DNA of 64,000 nt from Symbiodinium natans (GCA_905221605.1 CAJNDS010002315.1:106001-170000), one strand, 5' to 3'. Counted from the first letter of the stretch, positions 31,609-43,305 are shown. Made by a program: numbers and translations. The notes: generated by a model from the sequence alone, not told the origin.

Positions 31609-32797
31609 GAAGGTGTAAGTTTAGGGTTATAGAGCCTGTCGGGATTTGTCGGGGTAAGGCTGGCTTTCTTTGTAGCCACTTGCAACACCCTGAGAGGATG
31701 TCAGAGCTACCTTTGCGAGTTTGCTGCGTGTGGTTGATAGAAACGTAACGGCTTGAAGCTTCATAGTCGGAAGAAGGTAGTATTATGACCCATGTTAAGG
31801 TACTTCTTACCCTACGTATACCTCTCCGTGGTATTGAAGCACTTCCACCCCAAACCCAAAAGCCCTAAACATTCCTGCACATGTTGCCACGAGCATGCAC
31901 CAAATCCCAGTGTCCCTTTCGGTTTAAGGCTGAGGGTGTACAAAGGTACCCTAGACCCTAAAGCCTAAACCCTGCACCCTAAACCCTAACGTATGCACTG
32001 CGCGCCTGACTTCAGAAACGGCTCATCTTTGTCCTTCATTGTATTGTCTGGTAACTTCCCAGTGCGCGCCCTGGCGAAAGCATCCCCTGCAAGCCTGAAC
32101 CCGAAATCCCCGCCTCAATTGCCTCGTTGCCCCGAAGATGGGGAACTGCAGCTTCGTTTTGCGGAGAACCCGAATCTAAACCTTCCAAAGCCCTGACTCC
32201 TACACAGCCCTAAGCCAAAAGCCCGAAACCCTAAACCCGAAACCCCTAACCCCAAAACCCTAAACCCTAAACCCTAAACCCTAAGCCCTAAACCCTAAAC
32301 CCTAAACCCTAAACCCTAAACCCTATCCAACCAGCAAGCAGAAGGTGCAGCCGCGGCTCCGCACCGCGCGCACAGGAGGCCGTGGGGCAGATCTCGGGTG
32401 CCGTCTTTGCAGGGCTTTTTGGGATGAAGAGCCCACTGTAGAATCTACAGGGTTTAGGGTTTGGGGTTTGGGGTTTAGGGTTGAGGGTTTAGGGTTTAGG
32501 GTTTAGGGTTTAGGGATATCCCTAAAGCCCAACTCCTCAAAGCCCGAACTTGCGCTTGTCTTAGGGTGGCTGCAAGGGCACTTATATGGGGGTTTCCGAA
32601 AAGTGGGGTATCCTTTTAGGGGGTCCCTTTAAGGGGTTCTAGTGGGGTGTTAGAGGGGTATTCCTATTTTGGGGTATACCCATATACCCCTTTTTACCCT
32701 GTTAACCAACCCAAGACCACTTAACAATTCCCTTATAAAAGGGACCCTAATAGGGTTACCCCCCCCCACCCACCCACCCAATTTCGGAAACCCCCAG

Positions 32798-32908
32798 ATC
32801 AAGCCCCTAGAGTTTGAGGCCCATGCGTCTGCGGCGAGCGGCGAGCGGCCTCTGTCCAAGGGCAAGGAGCCGGGACCCCAGATGCCCAGAAAAGCTCTTA
32901 AGCCCTGA
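32798..32908 (+). CDS. Putative 3'-terminal exon, unknown
   Basis: CCCCCAG then 36 open codons to TGA, including FEAHASAASGERPLSKGKEP. Hydrophilic, Lys/Pro-rich tail. A second open piece after TTTGCAG at 32928 (DYVGHLRPPKQLLESGASH) ends at TGA near 32994. Confidence 0.35.
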   Translation: MKPLEFEAHASAASGERPLSKGKEPGPQMPRKALKP

Positions 32909-33766
32909 ACCCTAAACTGCTTTGCAGACTACGTCGGCCACTTACGTCCCCCGAAACAACTTCTAGAGAGCGGGGCCTCTCATCTTCGTTGACGGTCGAA
33001 CCCTAAACCCTGAGCCCTGAGCCCGAAACCCTAAACGCTCAGCCCGAAACCCTAAACCCTCAACCCCAAGCATTCGCATGCAGGGTCTAGGGTTTGGACA
33101 GGAACCCTACACCCTGCACGTCAGGTGCACCTTGGGCTTCAACGGGCCTACGCCCTTCTCACAACGTCTAAATCAGGTTTTGCAGGGCACCTGCAGTAAG
33201 GGTTTAGGGTTTAGGGTCCAGGGTCTAGGGTCTAGGGTTTAGAGGGGGATCTTCGGCCGGACAGCCCGATAAGGATCCTATATCCCATACCTCAGGAACC
33301 CAAACCAAGGTTGAGTTTGGGCAGATCGCTGTGATTTTAAAAGCTGCCTACGCCCTGGGCCCCCCTTACACTAGGATTGTTGGGGCAAACGATGGGAAAA
33401 TAAGGTCCTGAGTTCTTGAGGCATTTCCCCACAGAAGACAGGGCCAGGCTTTAGCTTTGGGCTTTAGGGTTGTTTAGGGTTGAGGGTGTAGGGTTTAGGG
33501 TTTTAGGGTTTTAGGGTTCTGGGCCTAGGGTTTGTGCAACGGAGGAGTGTCAGGGCCCAAGTTTCCTTCTACTTTTCAGGGCTTATTTGGGCCAGGGTTT
33601 AGGGTCTAGGGCTTCAAGGGTACCCGCTGGTTCCTCATAAGATAACCTTTCAGACTCGGGCAACCTAAAGGGTTGGAGTTTGGGGTTCACGGCTTGAGGT
33701 TCCTAAGGGTTTCGGGTTTCGGGTTTAACGTACTTAAGTTTACCCCGATGCGGAACCCCCCCCTAG

Positions 33767-33858
33767 GTCCTCTTCAGAAACTTCCCCCTTGCGGGTTCCC
33801 AGCAGAGTTTCTCAAGATCAAGCATGATAAGCAGGGCAACAAGTGGGTGTTGTCTTGA
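33767..33858 (+). CDS. Putative 3'-terminal exon, unknown
   Basis: CCCCTAG, then a frame reading LQKLPPCGFPAEFLKIKHDK and QGNKWVLS to TGA at 33856-33858. Lysine-rich and strongly protein-like; internal CAG could serve as an alternative acceptor. Family unknown. Confidence 0.45.
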
Positions 33859-34919
33859 TTTTGGGTCTCCTTGTAGGTGCATTTTTCGGAGGGTTCCTTT
33901 CAGAAGGAACCTGAAATCACAGCAGGCGGACTACGACAAACCCTAAACCCCAAACCCTAAATCCCAAGTGCAGAAGGGTTTCTCTAGGGGCTTGCCCAAA
34001 CCCTAGACCTCTAGCCCCAAATCCAATGCCCGAAGCCCCAGGCTCGTTGGTGTCTAAGGGAAGCCCCTTACCTCCTTTAAAGTATGGGCACTTGGGTTGT
34101 ACAGGGTATATGACGGGTACATAAGGACCTCCCCCCCCCCCTTTAAGGACCCATACTAGATAAGGGACCATGCAGCTACGTGCCCTAAGATAGTGTCGCC
34201 GTTCAGGTTCAACGACGTCATTCTCGCGGGAGGTGATGATGCGGAGGTGAGGGTTTGGGGTTCGAGGTCTAGGCGTCTCGGGGTTCATGGTTTAGGGTCG
34301 TAGGGTCCAGGGGTTTAGGTTTCAGGGTTTAGGGTTTGGGGTTTAGGGCTTAAGCTAGCCCTCCAACAAGTAATAGCCTCCTCAAGCCCGAATGTAGCTG
34401 CAACGAGGCACTGCCATGTCCCGGCCAAGCTACTCACGTACGGCGGTTCAAGCCCCATACCGTAAACCTTGGACCTTGAACTTTGAGCCCTGAACCCTAG
34501 TTCTATAGGAACAGCCGAAAGAAGGGCATCCTCTATGCCCTAAAACCCCAAACCTTGAGCCCTGAACCCTAGCTGGCCCTAGCTTATTCTAGCAACAGTT
34601 GAGAGAAGGCCATCCTCTAGACCCCAAACCCTACACCTTGAACCCCTCAAAGATAAAGAATGTTCTTCCTTACAAGAGTAATATAGGGAGTGTTATCTCT
34701 TTTTTTTGTTGTTGCGGGGGTGAAGGGGGGCGAGCGGTTCTTAAGCAAGTAACCCTGAACTCAGAACCCTAGCCTTAAACCCTACACCCTACACCCTAAA
34801 ACCCTAAACCCTAAACACTAAACCCTAAACCCTAAACCCTAAACCCTAAACCCTAAACCCTAAACCCTAAACCCCTACTTCTAGGAACAGCTGAAAGAAG
34901 GTCATCCTCACCTTTGCCA

Positions 34920-34995
34920 GCCGACACCTGCCAGAGCCTCCCGGCAGTGAAGAGCCGGTCGTCGGCAAACCCGGTCTCGAAGCAGTCGGCCCTAA
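34920..34995. CDS. Possible exon, strand uncertain
   Basis: A GC-rich island between CCCTAAA (left) and TTTAGGG (right). Plus reads SRHLPEPPGSEEPVVGKPGL; minus reads ADCFETGFADDRLFTAGRLW, begins after TTTAG and ends CAG|GTGTCG. The minus reading is at least as good. Confidence 0.3.
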
Positions 34996-35251
34996 ACTCT
35001 AATTCAGGGTTCAGGGTTCAGGGTTTAGGGTTTAGGGTTTAGGGTTTAGGGTTTAGGGTTTAGGGTTTAGGGTTTAGGGCGACTATGCCCTATAAGCTAA
35101 CCCTAAACCCTTCTAAAACCCTCCAGCAAAGGGTTTGGGGTTTGGGGAAACATGTCCCTGGACCCTCTGACCTTGTTCCGATCTGCGAAGAGATGATAGT
35201 TTTTAGTTTGTCTTGGGTTTACGGTTTAGGCTTGCGTCGCTGGGTCTGCAG

Positions 35252-35323
35252 GGGCTCCTCCTTTCCGACTTTGATAGCCGAAGCTTCTATGTACAACAAA
35301 AGCATCACGACCTGCAAACGTAG
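35252..35323 (+). CDS. Putative 3'-terminal exon, 23 codons
   Basis: TCTGCAG then LLLSDFDSRSFYVQQKHHDL and a stop at 35321-35323. Unique AT-richer sequence follows. Another frame is also open, so the reading is uncertain. Confidence 0.3.
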   Translation, partial: GLLLSDFDSRSFYVQQKHHDLQT

Positions 35324-35439
35324 AGTCTCATATTGCGGGCAGTTGTAGACATGACCATCTTGCGGAGCATTCTGTATCGGCATTTTCCCAAAAATCTTGG
35401 ACATCCACCATTAGTACACCTTAGAATTAGTTCGGTCTT

Positions 35440-35600
35440 CTTCCTGCATCTCTTTCTATTGATGTTGGTTCTGCAGGAATGATTCTTGGAAATGCACAGT
35501 AGACTAGGATTACATGATGCATTTTATGTTGTAGCACATTTGCTTGTCCTTTCTTTCGGAGCGATAATTTCTATCTTCCCTGGAACAGTTTTAAATGGCC
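35440..35600 (+). pseudogene. cox1: Nuclear copy of mitochondrial cox1 fragment
   Basis: One frame reads DVGSAGMILGNA, then after a one-base slip near 35497 RLGLHDAFYVVAHLLVLSFG and AIISIFPG. This is the order of the conserved cytochrome c oxidase subunit I segment (G..G.ILGN, then HDxYYVVAHFHxVLSLGA, then IFxG). The second histidine of the HFH pair, a heme ligand, is missing together with one residue. Frameshift, missing ligand and nuclear surroundings indicate a decayed nuclear mitochondrial insertion of about 50 codons. Codon use is AT-rich, unlike neighbours. Homology is lost after about 35600. Confidence 0.75.
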
Positions 35601-35902
35601 AATTGGGCACTGCATGCTTGAAAGGTTACCCCGAATCCTCTAAACTAAGCCCTAAGTCTAGAAGGTTACTCAGGAGGGTTATGAAGTAGGATAACCCCAC
35701 CTACCGGCTACTTTGAACTCTATGTGTACCTAGTTACTAAGGTCTCCGATCCAAGTACGGTGTGGGAAATTTGAAGGGTTTCAGGCCCTAAGCCCTAAAT
35801 CCGAGCACTTGAGGGTTTAGTGTTCAAGGGTTTAGGGGCTTAAGGATTTCGGGCTTCAGGGTTCAAGGCTTTAGGGTGTAAGGGCTTCGGGCTCCTGAAG
35901 CC

Positions 35903-36030
35903 TAAACCCTAAACCCTAAACCCTAAACCCTAAACCCTAAACCCTAAACCCTAAACCCTAAACCCTAAACCCTAAACCCTAAACCCTAAACCCTAAACCC
36001 CAAACCCTAAACCCTAAACCCTAAACCCTC
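35903..36030 (-). repeat. CCCTAAA array
   Basis: About 18 nearly perfect units immediately left of the exon at 36061. Confidence 0.95.
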
Positions 36031-36060
36031 ATGCCTGAGCGCGGTCACGCTCAGGTTTAG

Positions 36061-36100
36061 CGTCGTGAACGCGGTGACGGCGGTTCACCGCTTGGCCAGG
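36061..36100 (+). CDS. Exon with OPR/RAP-type helical motif
   Basis: CAGGTTTAG, then VVNAVTAVHRLA, then AG|GTGCTCC as donor. NAVTAxHRLA recurs in organellar RNA-binding helical-repeat proteins of the OPR/RAP group. The acceptor is itself a telomere-like TTTAG. One short exon only. Confidence 0.4.
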
Positions 36101-36572
36101 TGCTCCTGCCTTAGAGTCCTTGGGGAGGGGGCTTCTTGTTGCTAGGGTTTAGGGCTTGGGGCCGGGGGTTCAGGATTTCATGTTTTTTTTTGGGTTTGGA
36201 CCCGATGGCTTCTTGTTGCTGGGGTCTAATGCTAGGGTTTGGGGCCTAATCAGGGTTTAGGATTTCGTGTGTTTTTTTCTCGGTTTGGGATCCGATTCGG
36301 GTTTGTCGGCGGCTGTTTCTTCTTATGGAGAACTGTAAGAGAGCTGTTGGCTTTTAATGGCGGGGGGCGGGGGGCGGGGGGGTGGGGGCGGCTGTTTTCT
36401 AGGCTTACCGCTGTGCCTTCTCCAGTTTGCCCATATCGGTGGCGGCAGCTTCTGTGTATCCACCTGGGGTTTTCTAGGCACTTGAGTGTTGGGTGTGCCC
36501 TTCTGGCTCACATGTGTTTCTTATCGGGGAATCCGGAGGATCCCACAGTTGACGCCACGTTGGGACACGTTA

Positions 36573-36795
36573 AAGCCTAAACCCTAAACCCTAAACCCTA
36601 AACCCTAAATCCTAAACCCTAAACCCTAAACCGTAAACCCTAAACCCTAAACCCTAAACCCTAAAACCCTAAACCCTAGAGCCTAGACCCTAAACCCTAA
36701 ACCCGAGACCCTAGACCCTAAACCCTAAGCCCTACATTCAAAGCCCTAAACCCTAAACTAAACCCTAAACCCTACACTAACCCTGAACCCTAAAT
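36573..36795 (-). repeat. CCCTAAA array with variants
   Basis: Regular at first, then CCCTAGA, CCCGAGA and CTAAACTAAA variants. To the left, 36120-36570 is GC-rich with ORFs I could not assign; to the right, 36800-37200 is unique sequence holding partial family D text near 36950-37030 and no assigned exon. Confidence 0.85.
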
Positions 36796-37199
36796 CCCTG
36801 ACACAGGCCAGGCCATCCAAGGCAACTCGAGGGCAAACTTTGCACCTACAAATGGGCATTCCCCAAGATAGCGGTACCTCTTACATACCCGAATTGACTC
36901 TCAATCCGTATTGCCCTCAAGAAGGGTCCTAGTGCTGAAAACCTGCAAGTAGCTAACGATATTATGCCCCTTCTACCCTATATGTACAGTTACATTCATT
37001 CATGGGAGATGATGCACCTTCGTGGTACCTTAACATGAAAAGGAGCAAGCGATACTGGTGAGCCAAAAGGGATCAGCATTTAGAATATGCCCCAAAGATT
37101 GATATCAATATCACATCAAGCAAGCCGCCTGCAAGCCCACCCGAAAACGCCAAAACGCCGTGCTCGCAGAACATCCGAGTAGCTTCCCGAAGGGGTTGA

Positions 37200-38025
37200 A
37201 GGTTTCGGGTTTAGGGTTTAGGGTTTAGGGTTTAGGGTAGACCCCAAACACTTAAAACCCTGAACCCTCAAACGCCCACAGCCCTAAAAATCGACTAAGC
37301 CCGAAGCCCCCGGAAGCCCTAAGACCCTAGCACCAGACCCCTAAGCCCTAAGCTCTCAACTCCAAGCCTTGAGAAACCCCACTCACCTCCCTCAAACATT
37401 TAGGGTTTTAGGGTTTTAGGGTTTGGGGTTTTAGGGTTTTAGGGTTTGGGGGTTTAGGGTTTAGGGTTTAGGGTTTAGGGTTTAGAGTTTAGGGTTAGGG
37501 GGCTTGGGGTTGTCCAAGGCCCGGACGCCCAGCGAAGAGACCCGCGACTAGGAGCGCTCCTCGCGGCTGGGGCAGCAATTTGCGGTTTTGGTTCGGGGTC
37601 CCGGAGGGGGTGCGGGGGGTTAGGGGTTAGGATTTGGGGTTGGGGTTTGGGGTTTAGGGTTTAGGGTTGGGGTTTAGGGTTTAGGGTTTGGGGTTTAGGG
37701 TTTAGGGTTTGGGGTTTGGGGGTCAGGGTTTAGCCCTAAACCCCACCGCCCATGGCCCAGGACCGCGTGCGCCACATGTTCCTGCTCGGACCTCAGCTTG
37801 GGGGGCGGGCCGAGCTTTGCGCCGGTGTGTACTTGAAGGTTCAGGGGTAGTTATATGTCGAAACCCTGAACCCTGATCCCTAAACCCTAAACCCTAAACC
37901 CTAAACCCTAAACCCTAGTTCAGGTAACCCTGCACATCGCCACTCCTGAACTTTCAAGTCGGCTTCGGGTTGCCCGAAACCCTAAACCGCAGACCCCTCA
38001 ACCCCCTAAACGCCCCAAACCCTAC
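37200..38025. repeat. Mixed C- and G-strand block
   Basis: TTTAGGG units at 37207-37236, C-strand text to 37390, G-strand text 37395-37730 including repeated GTTTGGGGTTTAGG, and a left half of element D at 37831-37857. A 60-base island at 37500-37600 is unassigned. Confidence 0.75.
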
Positions 38026-38028
38026 GCC

Positions 38029-38454
38029 CTAGACCCTGAGGCTGTTGTTGGAATCGCACAATCTAGCGACTGCTGCTCGCTCTTCGGAAGTCAACCGCTG
38101 TTCATATCCCATCCATTCTCGTACTGGCGCGAAGGCTTCCACTGGTCCACCAGGCTGTTGGGTATGACCCCCAAAGAACAGCAGGTGGACGACTCCGTGA
38201 CAATGTTCACTTACACCTGGCCCTTCGGCGTGTGCGGCACGCCGCCCTTGAATACAACATTTAAGAGGGGGTTTTTCCCATTGCTCCCAACCAGACGATG
38301 TCCATGCCAGGAATGAAGCGCACAAGGAGGCTATTGGAGCCGGGTAGCAGTACGACTGCGCAGAGGTACCTTCACGTGGTTTACGAGCGTTGGCAACAGC
38401 AAGGCGGCCGTTGTGGATGGTGAGCGAGCACACAAGATCGAAGAGATTGTGCAC
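38029..38454 (-). CDS. ORF of 141 codons, unknown
   Basis: Unique sequence with a minus-strand frame from GTG; the C-terminal part (EWMGYEQRLTSEERAAVARL) is protein-like. Fragments of the plus strand are also plausible (DFRKWCPNIKPIGEVFP near 38487-38535), so this may be decayed coding DNA in either direction. Confidence 0.25.
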   Translation of the reverse strand: MHNLFDLVCSLTIHNGRLAVANARKPREGTSAQSYCYPAPIASLCASFLAWTSSGWEQWEKPPLKCCIQGRRAAHAEGPGVSEHCHGVVHLLFFGGHTQQPGGPVEAFAPVREWMGYEQRLTSEERAAVARLCDSNNSLRV

Positions 38455-38639
38455 CTCGGTTTTGGGTGGGAAAGACCAGCCTGGACTTCAGAAAGTGGTG
38501 TCCGAACATCAAGCCCATCGGTGAAGTGTTCCCTAAACCCTGATTAATCCTTAAGAACTGAGTCAGACTCCGCGCACCGGAGCTTCATGATAGCAGCTGG
38601 GCATCGGAGGCGGGGCCGGGACCCTGAAACCTCAGGAGC

Positions 38640-38775
38640 TGCTTAGGGTTTAGGGTTTAGGGTTTAGGGTTTGGGGTTTAGGGTTCAGGGTTTAGGGTTT
38701 AGGGTTTCGGGTTTAGGGTTTAGGGTATAGGGTTTAGGGTTTAGGGTTTAGGGTGTAGGGTTTAGGGTTTAGGGA
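38640..38775 (+). repeat. TTTAGGG tract
   Basis: Nearly regular with TTCAGGG, TTTCGGG and TATAGGG variants. The following 38790-39360 is C-strand text with many CCCTAAT and CCCCAAA variants and no exon. Confidence 0.9.
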
Positions 38776-39364
38776 CCCTGATCAAAGCTCTAAAGCCGCT
38801 AAGAGCCCGCACACGCCAGAACGTTCAAATAGTCCTCAAAGCCCTCAACATCACCCCTGAAACGCCCCCTGTCCCCAAAACTTCGTAAAGCCCTACCTAT
38901 ATTCCCTAACCCCCAATCCCTAAACCCCAAACCCTAAACCCTTAACCCCAAACTGGCCCCAAGTCCCGAACCCTGACTCCTTAATCCCAAACCCTACCCT
39001 GAACCCGAAACTTCACCCAAACCCAAGATCCCAAACCCCGAACCCCGAAACCACAAACCCCAAACCCTGAATCCCAAGCCCTAAACCCTAATCCCTAAGC
39101 CTCAAACCCCAATCCCTAAACCTCAAACCCTGAATCCCCAGACCCCAATTCCTAAAACCGACGCCCTAAACCCCCAAACCCTAATCCCTAAACCCGAAAC
39201 CCCAAGCCCCAAATCCCAATCCCTACACCCTAAACCCCAGTCCCTAATGAAGCCCTGAACCCTAAACCCTAAATCCCAAACCCTAAATCCCGAACCCTGA
39301 ACCCTAAACCCTAAACCCTAAACCCCAAACCCCAAGCCCTAAACCCCAAACCCCAAACCCTACA

Positions 39365-39440
39365 CCCCAAACCCTATAAACCCTATAAACCCTATAAACC
39401 CTATAAACCCTATAAACCCTATAAACCCTATAAACCCTCT
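39365..39440 (-). repeat. CCCTATAAA nonamer array
   Basis: Seven to eight units of a nine-base variant. The same unit occurs at 40303-40376 and, on the other strand, at 43115-43305. Confidence 0.93.
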
Positions 39441-40095
39441 CAACCCTCTCAACCCTATAAATCCTATAAACCCTAGAAACTCCAAGCCCTGAAAACAAAC
39501 CTATAACCCCCAAACCCTTATAAACCCTAAACTCAGGAGCGCCGTGCCCAAGGCCGCAGCGCAAGGGGGCACGCCGTGGCCTCGGATCCGCGGGCTTGGG
39601 GTTTAGGGTTTAGGGTTTGGGGTTAAGGTTTTGGGGTTTAAGGGGTATAGGGTTTAGGGTTTGGGGTTTAGGGTTTAGGGTTTGGGGTTTAGGGTTTAGG
39701 GTTTGGGGTTTGGGATGTTAGGGGTTTGGGGTTCAGGATTTTGGGGGTTTAGGTTTTAGGGTTTAGGGTTTCGGGCTGGGGTTCAGGGTTCAGGGTTTAG
39801 GTGAGCAAGTTGGGTGTTTTCTTGGGGAACTTTTGGTGTTTTCAGGTGGTGTGACATGGTTTCTGGTTTTAGATGCGTTTTTTTTTTTTTGTTGGGGGGG
39901 GGGGGGTGGGGGGCCTTTCAGGCTCTCAGGTGTTTAGGCCTTCAGGGTTCACATTCTATACTTTTCAACGCTGCATGATCCTGGAGGTTAGGGGTAGCTA
40001 CCCGAAATACGGGTCTACTCTACTCCCCCCGTTAGAGAAAGTACGGGATTTGCAGGCCTAGCACAACGTCCCCCACTCCCCCTCCCCCACAACCC

Positions 40096-40390
40096 GCGCC
40101 CTAAACCCTAAACCCTAAACCCTAAACCCTAAACCCTAAACCCTAAACCCTAAACCCTAAACCCTAAACCCTAAACCCTGAACCCTGAACCCTGAACCCT
40201 AAACCCTACACCCAAAACCCAAAACCCCAAACCCAAAACCCTAAACCCTAAACCCTAAAGCCTAAAGCCTAAACCCTAAACCCTAAACCCTAAACCCTAA
40301 ACCCTATAAACCCTATAAGCCCTATAAACCCTATAAACCCTATAAACCCTATAAACCCTATAAACCCTATAAACCCTAAACCCTAAACCC
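40096..40390 (-). repeat. CCCTAAA then CCCTATAAA arrays
   Basis: CCCTAAA to about 40205, a mixed patch, then about eight CCCTATAAA units at 40303-40376. Variants are again blocked, not mixed. Confidence 0.93.
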
Positions 40391-40557
40391 TGACCCTTAC
40401 ATCCTCTTAAAACCGGAAGCCCCCAAAAGTTTCAACCTCTCAGAAACCGAGAGATTCCCTGAACCCGCCAACGAAGCCTGAACCCGGACCCCCTACTTGA
40501 TTTAGGGCGCGGGGCTTAGGGTTTATAGGGTTTAGGGTTTGGGGTTTAGGGTTTAGG

Positions 40558-40800
40558 GTTTAGGGGTTTAGGGGTTTAGGGTTTAGGGGTTTAGGGGTTT
40601 AGGGGTTTAGGGGTTTAGGGGTTTAGGGGTTTAGGGGTTTAGGGGTTTAGGGGTTTAGGGGTTTAGGGGTTTAGGGGTTTAGCGGTTTAGGGGTTTAGGG
40701 GTTTAGGGGTTTAGGGGTTTAGGGGTTTAGGGGTTTAGGGGTTTAGGGGTTTAGGGGTTTAGAGGTGGGGTTTAGGGGTTTAGGGGTTTAGGGGTTTCGG
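40558..40800 (+). repeat. TTTAGGGG octamer array
   Basis: About 28 units of the eight-base variant, almost uniform; flanked on the left by TTTAGGG. Confidence 0.96.
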
Positions 40801-40862
40801 GTCGGGTGTACCATGTCTCCGAATGGAAGGGCTAGAAGCTCTAAACACCGCCGCCGCCAGCC

Positions 40863-40940
40863 ATGAGGTGGAACTTTCATGTGGACACCCGGGCCCTGAC
40901 CAACATCGCCTGGGCCCAGGCCCCTTGCTCTTTTGGCGCG
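40863..40940 (+). CDS. OPR-like exon
   Basis: ATG-containing frame reads WNFHVDTRALTNIAWAQAPC and runs to GCG|GTTCCGGG. ALTNIAWA matches the core of OPR repeats (L-x-N-x-AWA), helical repeats of organellar RNA-binding proteins. The left flank is G-strand, an exception. ATG may be internal rather than a start. Confidence 0.45.
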
Positions 40941-40969
40941 GTTCCGGGTTTTTCAGAGGCTGTGAGGGT

Positions 40970-41100
40970 TCAGGGTTTAGGGTTTAGGGTTTAGGGTTTA
41001 GGGTTTAGGGTTTAGGGTTTTTGGGTTTTAGGGTTTTAGGGTTTTGGGGTTTTAGGGTTTAGGGTTTAGGGTTCAGGGTTCAGGGTTTAGGGTTTAGGTC
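40970..41100 (+). repeat. TTTAGGG tract
   Basis: Six regular units, then TTTTAGGG and TTCAGGG variants. Confidence 0.92.
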
Positions 41101-41310
41101 GGGTTTAGGTCGAGGGTCTACGGTTTAGGAGGCCTTTGGGGGATTTCGGGACTGAGGGGTTGAAGAACGTTTCTGCAGTTTAGGATTAGAGCCCCAAACG
41201 TAAACCGCGCCAGCACGCGGGTTTAGGGCTTAGGGCTTCGAGTGCAAGACACTGAACCCTGAACCGTTAACCCAAATGGCGGGTTTGGGATCGAGGCGTA
41301 GGGTTTCGGG

Positions 41311-41574
41311 ATGAGGGTTGAGGGTTTACAGCGGTCCCGGCGGAGAAGCAACGGTCCAAACAAGGCACTGGCCCCGAGAACTTTGCAGAAGCCTGCGCGA
41401 AGACTTAGAAGCAAAGATGTCCGGCGGCCGCCTCTGGTCTGTGAAGGCGCTGTCCGCAGACGTGCAGGGCGTCACCACGCAGTAGAAGCAGACCAGCCAG
41501 CTTTGGCGCAGTTCGGCGACTCCCGGACCAAAACCGTCCCGGATGTATGTCTTGCCATGTTGCAGCAGCTCTAG
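41311..41574 (+). CDS. ORF, possibly coding, frame uncertain
   Basis: A unique 260-base island. Its long frame ends QFGDSRTKTVPDVCLAMLQQ and stop; an overlapping frame from ATG 41417 reads MSGGRLWSVKALSADVQGVT and stops at 41483. Each half looks coding in a different frame, which suggests an indel or a hidden small intron. Confidence 0.3.
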   Translation: MRVEGLQRSRRRSNGPNKALAPRTLQKPARRLRSKDVRRPPLVCEGAVRRRAGRHHAVEADQPALAQFGDSRTKTVPDVCLAMLQQL

Positions 41575-42117
41575 GGTTGAAGGAGGGCTTGCAGGGTCTC
41601 GGGTTTAAGGTACTTGCTTAGAGATTCTGGCAGCTTTGGAGGTTATCAGTAAAGCTTATAACGCCTGAAGGGGTGTTGTTCGGAGTGAAGAATTCTGTTC
41701 AAAGCTCGACGAACCTAACCCCGAACCCTAGACCCCAAACCCTAAGCCTGAAAAGAGCGATTCCGGTTTAAGAAAGCCTGAACCCTAAAGAAACCCTAAG
41801 AGTTTTCAAAGCTCTCTGAATCAGCCTCTAAGCCCTCAAACCCTAAAACACTTGAAGCCCACAACTTCCCAGAAGCTCTCGAGTCTTTGAACCCTCAAAC
41901 ACTCAAACCCTCAAGCCCTCAAACCCGCAAACCCGCAAACCAGCAAACCCGCATCCCTAAACCCTAAACCCTACACCCTAAACTCTAACCCCTAAGCCCT
42001 AAGCCCTAAGACCGAAGACCTAAGCCCTAAGACCTAAGACCTAAGCGCTAAGCCCTAAGCCCTAGACCCTAAGCCTAAGCCCTCAGCCCTAAGCCCTAGA
42101 CCCTGAGTGAGGCCAAA

Positions 42118-42195
42118 ATGCAGCTGCGGGACCCAGGAATGCTGCAGCACATTTCTTCGGAGGCGTCCTGGAACTCTGTGGTCCTTTTGGGCAAG
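42118..42195 (+). CDS. Putative internal exon, weakly OPR-like
   Basis: Frame MQLRDPGMLQHISSEASWNS then VVLLGK, ending at G|GTTTAGGG. CCCTAAG text lies on the left and TTTAGGG on the right. Helical, but OPR assignment is weak. Confidence 0.4.
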
Positions 42196-43114
42196 GGTTT
42201 AGGGTTTAGGGTTTAGGGTATTGGGGTTGTAGAGTGTCAGGGTGTTAGGGTGTTAGGGTGTTAGGGTTTAGGGCTTTAGGGTTGTAGGGGTAGGGTTTAG
42301 CGTTTCGGGCTTTTGGTTTGGAGGGGGGCTTAGGAGGGGTGTAGGGTTTCAGGGTTTTGGGTTTTAGGTTTAGGCGGGGTGTAGGATTTAGGATTTTAGG
42401 GCTTAGGGCTTGAGGTTTTGGAGTGTAGGGTTTCAGGGTTTAGGGGTTGAGGGTTTTAGGGTTTTAGGGTTTAGAGTTTTAGGGCTTTAGGCTTCGGGTT
42501 TACGGTTTAGGGTTCAGGAGGTGTGTAGGGTTTTAGAGTTTTAGGGTGTTTAGGGTTTAGGGCTTGGGAGGGGTGTAAGGTTCTAGGGTTTTTGGGTTCC
42601 GGGTTTAGGCCGCATGGAACTGGGCGTCCCAGTCTAGCTGACGTGAGGGGGCGGTTGCTTAGGGGTCGAGGGTTCCCCATTCCACGTGCGATAGGTGACT
42701 GGGTCCTTGGTTCCTAGAGCCTAAACCCTAAACCCGAATCCCTAAAGCACTCAATCCTAAGCCCTACAGGGTGTTGCTGACATTGGCCTTCAACCCCTCC
42801 TCTTCCGCTTCCTCCCCGGCCCCAAGCCCTGAACGCTTAACCCTGAAAACTCCAAACCCTCCACCCTCAACCCTCAACCCTAAACCCTCAACCCTCAACC
42901 CTCAACCCCAAACCCTAAACCCTAAAACCCTAAAACCCTACACCCTAAACCCTGAACCCTGAGCCCTTTGAACCCTGAGCCCTCGAAGTCCCCCCAAGCT
43001 CCAAGCCCTTAGGCTGCCTGGGGTCGGGGTCATGCATTCCGAGTTTCTTCAGGCTCAGGCGGGTTTAGGGTTTAGGGTTTAGGGTTTAAATTTAGGGTTT
43101 AGGGTTTAGGGTTT

Positions 43115-43305
43115 ATAGGGTGTTTGGGGTTTATAAGGTTTATAGGGTTTGTAGGGTTTAGGGTTATGAGGGTTTATAGGGTCTATAGGGCTTATAGCCT
43201 AATTTATAGGGTTTACAGGGTTTGCACGGTTTGTAGGGTTTATAGGGTTTATAGGGTTTATAGGGTTTACAGGGGTTATAGGGTTTATAGGGTTTACAGG
43301 GTTCA
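43115..43305 (+). repeat. TTTATAGGG nonamer array
   Basis: About 18 units with TTTACAGGG and TTTGTAGGG variants; the Tyr/Arg/Val ORF is a repeat translation. Confidence 0.93.
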
